From NCBI RefSeq assembly GCF_003957255.1, contig NZ_QDIE01000004.1, forward strand, positions 34,036 through 98,035: a DNA stretch of 64,000 nt. Direction: 5' to 3'. The notes beneath the pieces are model-generated. The model made no database searches, was not told the origin of the DNA, and worked only from the letters and a program-made list of their open reading frames with translations. The position numbers and the translations under genes were made by a program. The DNA comes from Actinotignum sanguinis (GTDB taxonomy: Bacteria; Actinomycetota; Actinomycetes; Actinomycetales; Actinomycetaceae). Positions 1-8,776 of the stretch are shown here, piece after piece. Each line of letters starts with the position of its first letter. Position 1 is the stretch's first letter.

Positions 1-230
1 TCACCCTGCTCCAAGAACAGCTCCATCGCGTTCTCGATACCCTATCCGAACGCGAAGCCGGGGTGGTTTCCATGCGCTTTGGCCTCACCGACGGCCAGCC
101 GAAAACCCTGGATGAAATTGGTAAGGTCTACGGGGTCACCCGCGAGCGCATTCGCCAGATCGAATCCAAGACCATGTCTAAGCTGCGCCACCCGAGCCGT
201 TCGCAGGTGCTGCGTGACTACCTGGAGTAA
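1..230 (+). CDS. sigA: RNA polymerase primary sigma factor, C-terminal end (partial)
   Basis: The gene enters from the left edge, and its reading frame starts at base 3. The 75 visible residues are region 4 of a sigma-70 factor, which reads the -35 promoter element. The segment '[15 protein letters not shown]' is followed by the helix-turn-helix ending '[11 protein letters not shown]', and the protein closes with '[15 protein letters not shown]', the usual end of housekeeping sigma factors. The stop is TAA at 228-230. The last 53 bases overlap the 3' end of the convergent exonuclease gene. Identity as the primary sigma (SigA/HrdB) rather than SigB rests on the neighbouring DUF7455 gene and is likely but not proven, because the N-terminal regions are outside the window. 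Confidence 0.9.
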   Translation, partial: TLLQEQLHRVLDTLSEREAGVVSMRFGLTDGQPKTLDEIGKVYGVTRERIRQIESKTMSKLRHPSRSQVLRDYLE

Positions 231-951
231 AGCCAGGCGCGGCAGGTTCCGCGTGGCCCCGCGGGGCGCGGCGTTTGCAGCGCACGCTGCGGAACTCCAC
301 GTCGAATAACGGGGTGGGCCATATAATCTCAGCGGCGTGGCGGCGAGCATCGTTCCACGCCGCTGCTGTTATTTCCCGTCCATCTTTACTATGTGCGCGG
401 GTGGCGTAGCGCTGCCCACGTGCCTCCCGGCGCAGATACTCAGCCAGAAGCCGCCCGCACATGCGCGCATCCGTGATGGCGCGGTGGTGTTCTTCTATCG
501 CAATCCCGGCCCGCTGGGCCACGGCCATGAGGGAGTGGCGCCCCTCGGGAAGGTAAATACGCGAGAGATCCATTGTGCATACCGCGGCGTTACGGGGGAT
601 ACGTAACGGGCTTCCGGCCCGGCGAAAAGCCTCGTTGAGAAAAGCAAGATCGAAACGGACATTGTGCGCCGCGAGGATACGCCCGCGCAGCAGCCGTTCT
701 ACCTGGGGGAGAAGTTCGGAAAACGACGGCGCCTGCGCCACTTCCGCGCCGTGCACCCCGTGAATTTCCGTGGCTCCCATGGGCCGCAATGGGTTCACCA
801 GGCTCTCCCATTCGCGTTCGGGGCTGCCCTGATCATCCAGAAGTACCACCCCGATCTCCACAATTCGGTCGGTGCGCGCATCTAAACCGGTGGTTTCCAG
901 ATCGAGGGCGGCATAGCCCAAAAAACTACCGTGCGCGTGAGAGAGAGCCAT
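178..951 (-). CDS. DEDDh-family 3'-5' exonuclease (DnaQ/PolC epsilon-like)
   Basis: A 257-residue protein with the RNase T/DnaQ exonuclease fold. Exo I is '[10 protein letters not shown]' with metal ligands D17 and E19, Exo II is '[11 protein letters not shown]' with D101, and Exo III is 'HHRAITDA' with H156 and D161. It therefore has all five DEDDh residues and should be catalytic. Homologs are annotated as DNA polymerase III epsilon-like exonucleases, but no polymerase or BRCT domain is attached here. Whether it proofreads or trims DNA or RNA in repair cannot be told. Residues from about 215 on are a Pro/Ala/Gly-rich tail that lies partly over the sigA coding end. The ATG at 951 directly precedes the conserved domain. 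Confidence 0.85.
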   Translation of the reverse strand: MALSHAHGSFLGYAALDLETTGLDARTDRIVEIGVVLLDDQGSPEREWESLVNPLRPMGATEIHGVHGAEVAQAPSFSELLPQVERLLRGRILAAHNVRFDLAFLNEAFRRAGSPLRIPRNAAVCTMDLSRIYLPEGRHSLMAVAQRAGIAIEEHHRAITDARMCGRLLAEYLRREARGQRYATRAHSKDGREITAAAWNDARRHAAEIIWPTPLFDVEFRSVRCKRRAPRGHAEPAAPGFTPGSHAAPANGSGGAA

Positions 952-1032
952 GCGTTCAGCTTACCGAGAGCACGGGCCTGAGGTGATCTTCTCCTCAGGA
1001 ATAAGCGCGCCCTTTTATGCTTTGATAGGTAT

Positions 1033-1227
1033 GTGAGTACTACATTGACTGAATTAGCTCCCTTGACCGCGCAGGATCGTTGCGATGCCTGCGGAGCCCA
1101 GGCCTACGTTCGGGTACGCCTGCCCTATGGAGAACTTTTCTTCTGCGGCCATCATGCTTCCCAGCACCTCGATAAGCTGCGTGAAGATGCCCTTGAGATT
1201 CAAGACGAACGCGAAAATATCGCCTAA
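1033..1227 (+). CDS. DUF7455 small zinc-ribbon protein
   Basis: A 64-residue acidic protein with a GTG start at 1033. Cys17 and Cys20 ('CDACG') and Cys38-His40/His41 ('FCGHH') form an apparent zinc-binding site. This small family sits downstream of the primary sigma factor in many actinobacteria, which supports both this call and the sigA call. Its function is unknown. A hairpin terminator at 1250-1272 closes the transcript before the restriction-modification gene. Confidence 0.85.
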   Translation: MSTTLTELAPLTAQDRCDACGAQAYVRVRLPYGELFFCGHHASQHLDKLREDALEIQDERENIA

Positions 1228-1249
1228 CCTCGCTTCGATCTCAACACGA

Positions 1250-1272
1250 GCGGCCCATCCGGGCCGCTTTTT
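1250..1272 (+). terminator. Rho-independent terminator after DUF7455 gene
   Basis: The stem GCGGCCC (1250-1256) pairs perfectly with GGGCCGC (1261-1267) around a 4-base loop and is followed by five T residues. It lies 23 bases after the DUF7455 stop codon. It should keep sigA-region transcription out of the downstream restriction-modification gene. Confidence 0.85.
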
Positions 1273-1388
1273 CGTGGCCAAGCCGAAACCCACGGTATTC
1301 ACGTGTTAATAGTGGGTGAGTTTTCCGTTCTGCCAGTAGGCTTAGGGAAGTTGATCGTTGCTGGCGAGATACCCGGAAAGGGAATGTG

Positions 1389-2486
1389 ATGAGCACTCAG
1401 ATGCACCCAAACGATAATCTCACTACCGCTCAGAAGAGCGTGGAGAGCAAAGTCCAGGTATCTGGCCAGGATATTCGGGTGGAATCGAATGCGTTGGATG
1501 CTCAGCGAGAATCAACGCGCAGCGTAAACGCTTTCGATGAGTTGCTCGCTGAATACCGGGATTTATCCGATTCGGTGCGTGCGCAAGGCAACCTATTTGA
1601 ACAACTCATCCGCTCCTATCTTCTCAAGGACTCGCAGATGAGCCGCCAATTCGGTGCGGTGTATCTGTGGCGTGACTGGCCCGGGCGGGCTGGACGGCCT
1701 GATACCGGGATTGATCTGGTTGCAATTGATATCGAAGACATGCCCGAAGATGGCAGCGAACCAGACGCGCATACACCGGCCGTAGCTATCCAATGCAAGT
1801 TCTACGAGCAGGGCCGCACCATCAGTAAGGCCCAGCTTGATTCTTTCCTCGCGGACTCGGGTAAAGAACCCTTCAAGCGTCGGATTTTCGTGGAAACCAC
1901 GGGTGTGCCCTGGGGAGCTAATGCAGAAGATGCGATCCGGGGCCAGAGCAAACCCGTCACTCGTATCGGCCTTACCGATCTGCGTAACTCCGATATTGAC
2001 TGGAGCACATATTCCTTCGCGAAACCTTCCGAAACTCCGCAGCTCAAGCCGCGTAAAACGCTACGTGACCACCAGGTCAACGCGATTCGTGATGTGTTTA
2101 CCGGCTTCCAAGATCATGATCGCGGAACTTTGGTTATGGCTTGTGGAACGGGTAAAACATTTACGGCTCTGAAAATAGCCGAACGGCTCACCGATGATTT
2201 GGGCGGGAGTGCCCGGATCATGTTCATGGTTCCCTCCCTCGCGCTGATGAGCCAGACCTTGAATGAGTGGGCTGCTGAAGTTCAAGTCCCGTTTTCCGCC
2301 TGGAGTGTGTGCTCAGATACGAAAGTGAACCGGAAACGCCAGGAGCGCCAGGACGTGGCGGATATCGCGATGGTGGACTTGAAAACACCGCCAACAACCA
2401 AGCCGGCCACCCTTGCCGCATCCTTGATTAAGCACGCGGGGGGGGGGTGGACTCCAGGTAATCTTCGCGACCTATCAGAGCATTGA
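1389..2486 (+). CDS. Type ISP restriction-modification enzyme, N-terminal part (cut by poly-G frameshift)
   Basis: This is the first reading frame of a large single-polypeptide restriction-modification enzyme of the type ISP family (LlaGI/LlaBIII-like), which couples nuclease, translocase, methyltransferase and target recognition. Counting from the GTG at 1386, an Mrr-like nuclease core shows 'DTGID' (D106, D110) and 'IQCK' (Q136, K138). A helicase domain begins near residue 225, with Walker A 'CGTGKT' at 253-258. A helper stretch 'FMVPSLALMSQTL' follows. The frame then runs through the G10 tract at 2438-2447 and stops after 17 unrelated residues at 2486. The ATG at 1389 is preferred over the GTG at 1386 because AAGGGA at 1378-1383 is better spaced from it. 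The product as written would have the nuclease and only part of the ATPase, so it is expected to be inactive. Confidence 0.85.
   Translation: MSTQMHPNDNLTTAQKSVESKVQVSGQDIRVESNALDAQRESTRSVNAFDELLAEYRDLSDSVRAQGNLFEQLIRSYLLKDSQMSRQFGAVYLWRDWPGRAGRPDTGIDLVAIDIEDMPEDGSEPDAHTPAVAIQCKFYEQGRTISKAQLDSFLADSGKEPFKRRIFVETTGVPWGANAEDAIRGQSKPVTRIGLTDLRNSDIDWSTYSFAKPSETPQLKPRKTLRDHQVNAIRDVFTGFQDHDRGTLVMACGTGKTFTALKIAERLTDDLGGSARIMFMVPSLALMSQTLNEWAAEVQVPFSAWSVCSDTKVNRKRQERQDVADIAMVDLKTPPTTKPATLAASLIKHAGGGWTPGNLRDLSEH
2438..2447 (+). repeat. Poly-G tract (G10) inside the R-M gene, putative phase-variation site
   Basis: Ten consecutive G residues lie at the point where the protein similarity changes frame. 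With G10, translation leaves the family sequence ('HAGGGW' and then a stop at 2486). With one G fewer, the text reads 'KHAGGGGLQVIFATYQSID' and continues without interruption into the downstream frame to 6522. G9 or G12 would restore the gene, while G10 and G11 disrupt it. I noticed no other homopolymer as long as this in the window. A sequencing or assembly error in the homopolymer is the main alternative. Confidence 0.85.
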
Positions 2487-2508
2487 TATCGTTCACCAGG
2501 CCCAAGAG

Positions 2509-5500
2509 TTGGCCGGTAATGATTGGCGTGATTTCGATCTGATTATTTGCGATGAAGCCCACCGCACCACCGGTGTCACCCTCACCGGGGAAGACGAATC
2601 CTATTTCACCCGCGTTCACAATAACGACTACCTGCGGGCTGATAAACGCTTGTATATGACCGCCACCCCGAAGATTTTTAATCCGAAGGTTAAAGACGCG
2701 GCGAAAGAAAAAGATGCGGTCCTCACCTCCATGGACGATGCCGCGTTGTTCGGCCCAGTCTTCCACCGCCTTGGGTTCGGAACTGCGGTGAGCTTGGGTC
2801 TGCTCACCGACTACAAAGTTGTTGTTCTGGCGATCCCAGAAGACCAAGTCACCCCGATCTACCAACAGGGCGCGATCTACGGGGAGCTTCCGCTACCTGA
2901 GACAGCGAAACTGGTGGGATGTTGGAACGCGCTTGCTAAACGTAAGAGCGGTTTCACTGATGTGCAGTACGGAAGTGATACGACGCCGATGCACCGGGCG
3001 GTTGCCTTCGCGAAGGATATTAAAACCTCCAAGCAGATCGCATCTGAGTTCCCGGAGCTCGTCAATAAGCATTTGCGAAACCTCATGAATAGCGAGGTCA
3101 GTGATGACCTGGGTGTTCAGTGCCGTCATGTTGATGGCACGATGAACGCCATTGAGCGCGGGGAAGCCCTTGACTGGCTGAAAACAGATGTGGAGAGTGA
3201 ACATCCGGTCTGCCGAATCCTTACGAATGCGCGCTGCCTTTCCGAGGGAGTAGACGTGCCGACCTTGGATGCGGTGTTGTTCTTGAATCCGCGTCGCTCT
3301 CAAGTGGATGTGATCCAGGCCGTTGGCCGGGTCATGCGCAAGGCTGAAGGAAAAGAATTCGGGTATATTATTCTGCCCGTTGCGGTGCCCGCTGGGACAA
3401 CCCCGGAAGATTCCCTCAGCGATAACCAGCGTTATGCGGTTGTGTGGCAGGTGCTCCAAGCTATCCGCGCGCATGATGAAGATTTCGAAGCCAAGCTGAA
3501 CGCCAGTCAATATAACGGCACACTCCCGGAAAATATCATCGTTGACTACGTTGACCTCAAACCCACTGCGCCGGCTGATCCGTTCTCTGGAAGTGCGGGA
3601 GGCGATGACACTGAAGTTATTGATGGTGGTTCGGGCTCCGGGCCTGGGGGCGAATCTGATAGTCGTCAAATGCAGTTGGAGCTTTTCCTCCAGGCCAGTG
3701 AATGGAAGGATGCTGTCTACTCGAAAATCGTAAAGAAGGTTGGGGACCGGCTGTACTGGGACGACTGGAGCAAGGATATCGGTGATATTGCAAGCCGCTA
3801 TATTAACCTGATCGAACAGCTTCTGGAAGACCCGATCAATCAGGATTACTTCACGTCTTTCGTCACAGCCCTACAGAAAACGCTCAATCCAGCAGTCGAC
3901 GGGGCTCAGGCGGTCGAGATGCTAGCCCAGCACTTGATCACGAAGCCTTTGTTCGACGCGATGTTCCCCTCTCAGGAATTCACTTCCCAGAACCCGGTGA
4001 GCCAGGCCATGCAGAAGATTTTGGACCGGCTTGCCACCAATAAGGTGTTCGAGACCGAGCGTGAGCCGCTGGCTAAGTTCTATGAGGCAATGACGCAAAA
4101 GATCCGTGCTATCACAACGCTTGACGGCAAGCAGGAGATCATGCGTACCCTCTATGACAAGTTCTTCGCGAGAGCATTCCCGTCTATGCAAGACCGCCTG
4201 GGTATCGTCTTCACGCCTGTCCCGGTGGTGGACTATATCCTGCGCTCGGCTGACGTGGCACTACGCCGTCATCTAGGGAAAAGTTTAGGGGATGAGGGGA
4301 TCTCCATTATCGAACCCTTCCTGGGTACGGGGACCTTCATAACCAGGCTCCTGCAATCTGGCCTCATTAAACCTGATCAGTTGGAACGTAAGTACTTGCG
4401 GGAAATTTTCGCTAATGAAATCGTGCTGCTTAGCTACTATATTGCTTCTATCAATATCGAAGAGGTTTATCGCCAGATTCGGATTGAGCAAGGTGTGGGG
4501 GATGAGTATGTGGAATTCCCCGGTCTCAGCTTGACGGACACGTTCCAGATCCACGAAGAAGAAAACCGATTTGACGAGGTGGGGGACTTCGCTGCCAATA
4601 TGGAGCGTGTCGAGCGCCAAAAAGAAGCGAAAATACGCGTCGTAGTGATGAACCCTCCTTACTCTGCCGGGCAGAAGAGTGCGAACGATAACAACCAAAA
4701 TCTGAAATATGCATTCTTGGATAAGCAGATCGAAAGCTCGTATGCCGCTAGATCAACGGGAACTAATAAAAACAGTCTCTATGACTCCTACTACCGGGCT
4801 TTGCGGTGGGCAACTGACCGTATCGGCCCCGAGGGCGTCATCGCATTTGTTTCGAACTCTAGCTTTATTGACGGCAATACCGCTGATGGAGTACGTCTAA
4901 GTTTGGCTGAAGAGTTCTCTGATATTTACGTCTACAACTTGCGTGGTGGTATTCGCGGCAAGATGGGAGAAGCTGCGGCCAGAGAAGGCGGTAATGTCTT
5001 CGATATTATGACGGGAGTGGCTGTCACGGTTCTTGTTAAAACAAGTGACAGGGTTGGCCCGTGCAAGATTCATTACGCCGAGATTGCTGACTATCTTGCA
5101 CGTCAGGAAAAACTCGATATCCTGATTTCCCAGGAATCGATTGCTGGTACTGATTTTGAAGTCATTACCCCAAATAATCATGGAGATTGGGTTAACCAGC
5201 GTGACGAGAAGTACCTAACGTACCAATCAATCGGGGACAAGAAAACCAAAGGGAAAAGCGACACGCCAGCTACGTTTATCCAGTATTCGCGTGGATTGGA
5301 AACATCTCGAGATTCGTGGTGCTACAACTTCTCAAAGACCTCCGTTGCTGAGAATATGCAGCGCATGATCACGAACTATAACAAGCAAATTGATGCTGGG
5401 AAGACCTCGAAAACCGCTAATATGGATGATTCTTATGTCGCATGGACGAGGAAACTTAAAAGAGAATTAGATCGTCGTATTGAGCACACTTTCGATGCTT

Positions 5501-6522
5501 TCTATATCCGTGCCGGGGTTTATCGTCCATTCTGCACGCAATCGGTTTATTTCAACAGTGCAATGAATGAATATGTGAACCAGCTTCCGCAGATCTTCCC
5601 GACTCCGCAGCAGCCCAATCTGGGAATATCGATTCCTGCGGGACCGTCGGCTGAGTATTTCATGCCTATCATGTATGAGATGCTTCCTGCGCTTACTCCG
5701 AATGGTGGGAATCAGTTCTTCCCGCTCTACACCTGGGAACACGTCACTGATAATGACCCGCAAGGTTCACTTCTTGAGATGCTGGAAAGCGCCGGAACTC
5801 CGGAAGAATTCTCCGGAACCTTCGATTTCTCACGGTCCATTTCCGAGCAAGTATCGCGGCGGAGCGGGGACTACCGCCGCCGCGATAACATCACAGATGG
5901 CACTCTCAATGCCTATCGCGAACATTACAAGGATGCGCAGATCGAGAAGGAGGATATCTTCTTCTACGTCTACGCACTCCTCCATCATGAGGACTATCGG
6001 GAACGCTATGCGGCTGATCTCAAGAAGATGCTGCCTCGTATCCCCAAAGTCACGGATTTCTGGTCCTACAGCAATATCGGCCGTGAGCTTGCTGACCTGC
6101 ACGTCAATTACGAACACCTGGATGCATACCCCAGCATCCAGGAAGTAGAAGGCATGAGTCCCACGATTGATGACTGGACCAAATACCGTGTCACGAAACT
6201 TGCGTGGGGTAAGGGCCCCGGCGGCAGCAAGGACATGACCTGCCTGATCTACAACGATTACCTCAAGATCACCGGTATCCCGGAAGAAGCCAATACCTAT
6301 AAGATCGGCGGGCGCAGCCCCCTGGAATGGATGATTGACCGCTACCAGGTCACAACCGATAAAAAGACCGGCATCGTTAACGACCCGAATGACTATTGCC
6401 GGGAGATTGGCGACCCCGCCTACATCGCGAAGCTTGTAGGCAAATTAGTGACAGTATCGATGCGAACCATCTCACTCACCCGCAGCCTGCCCGAATTCAT
6501 CATCGAAGAGGAGGCGCAGTAA
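2509..6522 (+). CDS. Type ISP restriction-modification enzyme, C-terminal part (helicase, adenine methyltransferase, target recognition)
   Basis: This is the second frame of the interrupted enzyme. The family sequence resumes near 2449, and TTG 2509 is only the first possible start. Helicase motif II 'ICDEAHR' has D15-H18. Motif V lies near residue 237 ('GVDVP') and motif VI 'QAVGRVMRK' starts at residue 270. A helical coupler follows. A gamma-class N6-adenine methyltransferase then has motif I 'EPFLGTGTF' from residue 602 and motif IV 'NPPY' at 715-718. The region after about residue 900 is the likely target-recognition part. If joined, the protein would be about 1,710 residues, a normal length for type ISP enzymes. 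Base composition is lower in GC than the neighbours (24 of 60 bases at 4381-4440), which suggests transfer. No separate specificity or methylase gene is present. Confidence 0.85.
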   Translation: MAGNDWRDFDLIICDEAHRTTGVTLTGEDESYFTRVHNNDYLRADKRLYMTATPKIFNPKVKDAAKEKDAVLTSMDDAALFGPVFHRLGFGTAVSLGLLTDYKVVVLAIPEDQVTPIYQQGAIYGELPLPETAKLVGCWNALAKRKSGFTDVQYGSDTTPMHRAVAFAKDIKTSKQIASEFPELVNKHLRNLMNSEVSDDLGVQCRHVDGTMNAIERGEALDWLKTDVESEHPVCRILTNARCLSEGVDVPTLDAVLFLNPRRSQVDVIQAVGRVMRKAEGKEFGYIILPVAVPAGTTPEDSLSDNQRYAVVWQVLQAIRAHDEDFEAKLNASQYNGTLPENIIVDYVDLKPTAPADPFSGSAGGDDTEVIDGGSGSGPGGESDSRQMQLELFLQASEWKDAVYSKIVKKVGDRLYWDDWSKDIGDIASRYINLIEQLLEDPINQDYFTSFVTALQKTLNPAVDGAQAVEMLAQHLITKPLFDAMFPSQEFTSQNPVSQAMQKILDRLATNKVFETEREPLAKFYEAMTQKIRAITTLDGKQEIMRTLYDKFFARAFPSMQDRLGIVFTPVPVVDYILRSADVALRRHLGKSLGDEGISIIEPFLGTGTFITRLLQSGLIKPDQLERKYLREIFANEIVLLSYYIASINIEEVYRQIRIEQGVGDEYVEFPGLSLTDTFQIHEEENRFDEVGDFAANMERVERQKEAKIRVVVMNPPYSAGQKSANDNNQNLKYAFLDKQIESSYAARSTGTNKNSLYDSYYRALRWATDRIGPEGVIAFVSNSSFIDGNTADGVRLSLAEEFSDIYVYNLRGGIRGKMGEAAAREGGNVFDIMTGVAVTVLVKTSDRVGPCKIHYAEIADYLARQEKLDILISQESIAGTDFEVITPNNHGDWVNQRDEKYLTYQSIGDKKTKGKSDTPATFIQYSRGLETSRDSWCYNFSKTSVAENMQRMITNYNKQIDAGKTSKTANMDDSYVAWTRKLKRELDRRIEHTFDAFYIRAGVYRPFCTQSVYFNSAMNEYVNQLPQIFPTPQQPNLGISIPAGPSAEYFMPIMYEMLPALTPNGGNQFFPLYTWEHVTDNDPQGSLLEMLESAGTPEEFSGTFDFSRSISEQVSRRSGDYRRRDNITDGTLNAYREHYKDAQIEKEDIFFYVYALLHHEDYRERYAADLKKMLPRIPKVTDFWSYSNIGRELADLHVNYEHLDAYPSIQEVEGMSPTIDDWTKYRVTKLAWGKGPGGSKDMTCLIYNDYLKITGIPEEANTYKIGGRSPLEWMIDRYQVTTDKKTGIVNDPNDYCREIGDPAYIAKLVGKLVTVSMRTISLTRSLPEFIIEEEAQ

Positions 6523-6585
6523 CGCTCATAGATAACACCTAACACTCTCACGCGCGCCGCTGCGGCTCGCGAACAGCCGTTCGCG

Positions 6586-6591
6586 TAAACT
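6586..6591 (+). promoter_or_regulatory. -10 element for parE, probable leaderless transcript
   Basis: TAAACT at 6586-6591 matches the actinobacterial -10 consensus (TANNNT) and ends seven bases before the GTG start of parE at 6598. No Shine-Dalgarno-like sequence lies between. Transcription would begin at or next to the start codon, giving a leaderless mRNA, which is common in this phylum. No clear -35 hexamer is visible. Confidence 0.55.
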
Positions 6592-6597
6592 ACCGGT

Positions 6598-8721
6598 GTG
6601 TCAACTTCCGAAGAATACTCAGCTCGTCACCTCCAAGTCCTCGAAGGCCTGGAAGCCGTGCGCAAACGCCCCGGCATGTACATCGGCTCCACGGATTCAC
6701 GCGGACTCATGCACTGCCTTTGGGAAATCATCGACAACGGCATCGACGAAGCTCTGGAAGGATTCGCCACCCATATCACCGTCACCCTCTATGCTGATGG
6801 CTCGGTTGAGGTAACCGACGACGGTCGCGGGGTGCCCGTGGATACCGTCCCCGGGGTGGGGCTTTCCGGAGTGGAAGTTGTGTACACTCGCCTGCATGCC
6901 GGAGGGAAATTCGGGGGCGGATCCTATTCCGCTTCCGGCGGCCTTCACGGGGTGGGCGCTTCGGTGGTCAATGCCCTCTCCGCGCGCATGGATGTGAAAG
7001 TCCGGCGCGGCGGCAAGGTATACCAGATGCAATTCAAGCGCGGCGAACCGGGGCGTTTCCAGGACGGCACCCAGCCCTCCCCGGAGGCCCCTTTTGAAGC
7101 CTTCACGCACGGTAGCGAGCTTGATACCGTCGGGAAAGTAGCGAAGAAGAATACCGGCACATCCGTGCGCTACTGGGCTGACCCCCAGATTTTCCTGGCC
7201 GAAGCAGAATTCTCCTATGACCTGCTCACCGAGCGGGTACGTCAATCCGCGTTTCTGGTTCCTGGCCTGACCATCATCATCCGTGATGAACGCGGCCTGG
7301 CGGGCACCCCCGGAGAAAACGGCCCCCATGAGGAAGTGTTCCATTACGAGGGGGGCGTCGTCGATTTCGTGGACTACCTGGCCACCGATCCTGCTCTCAC
7401 TGCCACTATGCACCTCACGGGCAGCGAAACCTTCACCGAAAACGTGCAGGTCCTGGATCCGGAAAGTGGGCATTTGCGTGCCCAGGAAGTCGAACGAACC
7501 TGCGAGGTCGATGTGGCCCTGCGCTGGGGGACCGGATATGACACCACCACCGAATCCTTCGTGAATATTATTCGCACACCCGGGGGAGGGGCGCACCAGA
7601 CTGGCTTCGAACAGGGCGTGGTGAAAACCCTGCGGGCCCTTATCGATACCAATGCGCGCCGCCTCAAAATCACCGCCAAAGATGCCAAAATCGAAAAAGA
7701 CGATATTTTGGCCGGGATGACCGCGGTTGTTACGGTGCGGCTAGCCGAACCCCAATTTGAGGGGCAGACGAAGGAGATCCTCGGGACTGCGGCAGTGCGC
7801 CCGATTGTGGCGCGCGTCGTCGCCGCGCAGCTTCACAGTATCTTGGCGTCCACGAAACGCGACCAAAAAACCGAAACTTCACGGCTCCTTGAAAAAATCG
7901 TGGCGGAAATGCGGGCTCGGGTGGCTGCGCGCGTCCACAAGGAAATCTCGCGGCGGAAAAACGCCCTCGAAAATTCCACGCTCCCCGCCAAGCTGGCCGA
8001 TTGCCGCAGCGATGATATTGAGCACACCGAGTTGTTTATCGTCGAGGGGGATTCGGCGCTCGGCACCGCGAAACTGGCGCGTTCTTCGGAATTCCAGGCC
8101 TTGCTGCCCATCCGCGGCAAGATCCTCAATGTGCAGCGTGCCTCGCCCGCGGATATTCTGCGCAACCAGGAAGTCTCCTCCATTATTCAGGTGGTGGGGG
8201 CCGGTTCCGGGCGCACTTTTGACCTCGCGGCAGCGCGGTACGGGAAAATTATTATGATGACGGATGCGGACGTGGACGGCGCCCATATCCGCACCCTGCT
8301 GCTCACACTTTTCTTCCGCTATATGCGTCCGCTCGTGGAAGCCGGGCGGGTTTTCGCGGCGGTGCCGCCGCTGCATCGTATTGAGGTGGCCGGGCGCGGC
8401 GGGAAAAAAGGGTCGTATATTTATACCTATTCCGAAGAGGAATTGCATCGGGAACTCAAGAAGCTCGAACGCGCCGGGAAAACCTATAAGGAACCCATCC
8501 AGCGCTATAAGGGCCTGGGGGAGATGGACGCGCACCAGCTCGCGGAAACCACCATGGATCCGGCCCACCGTACCCTGCGGCGCATCCGAATCGAGGACGA
8601 AGCCGCGCTGCGGGAAGCCGAGTCCGTTTTCGAGGTATTGATGGGTAACGAGGTGGCTCCGCGCCGCGAATTTATTGTCGAAGGTGCCAGCGATATCTCC
8701 TACGACAAGATCGATGCCTAA
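6598..8721 (+). CDS. parE: DNA topoisomerase IV subunit B (type IIA topoisomerase ATPase subunit)
   Basis: A 707-residue GyrB/ParE-family subunit that binds ATP and drives strand passage with the A subunit encoded at 9808-12240. The GHKL ATPase motifs are present: 'EIIDNGIDEA' with E43 and N47, 'DDGRGVPVD', and 'GGLHGVGASVVNALS'. The TOPRIM metal site is 'IVEGDSALG' (E483) and 'DADVDGAH' (D556-D560). It ends with the 'RYKGLGEMD' segment. I call it ParE rather than GyrB because it lies in the sigA region with a separate ParC-like gene, as actinobacterial second topoisomerases do, and not in a dnaA-recF cluster. The GTG start is supported by the leaderless promoter just upstream. Confidence 0.85.
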   Translation: MSTSEEYSARHLQVLEGLEAVRKRPGMYIGSTDSRGLMHCLWEIIDNGIDEALEGFATHITVTLYADGSVEVTDDGRGVPVDTVPGVGLSGVEVVYTRLHAGGKFGGGSYSASGGLHGVGASVVNALSARMDVKVRRGGKVYQMQFKRGEPGRFQDGTQPSPEAPFEAFTHGSELDTVGKVAKKNTGTSVRYWADPQIFLAEAEFSYDLLTERVRQSAFLVPGLTIIIRDERGLAGTPGENGPHEEVFHYEGGVVDFVDYLATDPALTATMHLTGSETFTENVQVLDPESGHLRAQEVERTCEVDVALRWGTGYDTTTESFVNIIRTPGGGAHQTGFEQGVVKTLRALIDTNARRLKITAKDAKIEKDDILAGMTAVVTVRLAEPQFEGQTKEILGTAAVRPIVARVVAAQLHSILASTKRDQKTETSRLLEKIVAEMRARVAARVHKEISRRKNALENSTLPAKLADCRSDDIEHTELFIVEGDSALGTAKLARSSEFQALLPIRGKILNVQRASPADILRNQEVSSIIQVVGAGSGRTFDLAAARYGKIIMMTDADVDGAHIRTLLLTLFFRYMRPLVEAGRVFAAVPPLHRIEVAGRGGKKGSYIYTYSEEELHRELKKLERAGKTYKEPIQRYKGLGEMDAHQLAETTMDPAHRTLRRIRIEDEAALREAESVFEVLMGNEVAPRREFIVEGASDISYDKIDA

Positions 8722-8776
8722 GATTCCCGGGCCGCGCTTCGCTACACTTGAGAGTCATACCCGTAAAGGAGGGCTC

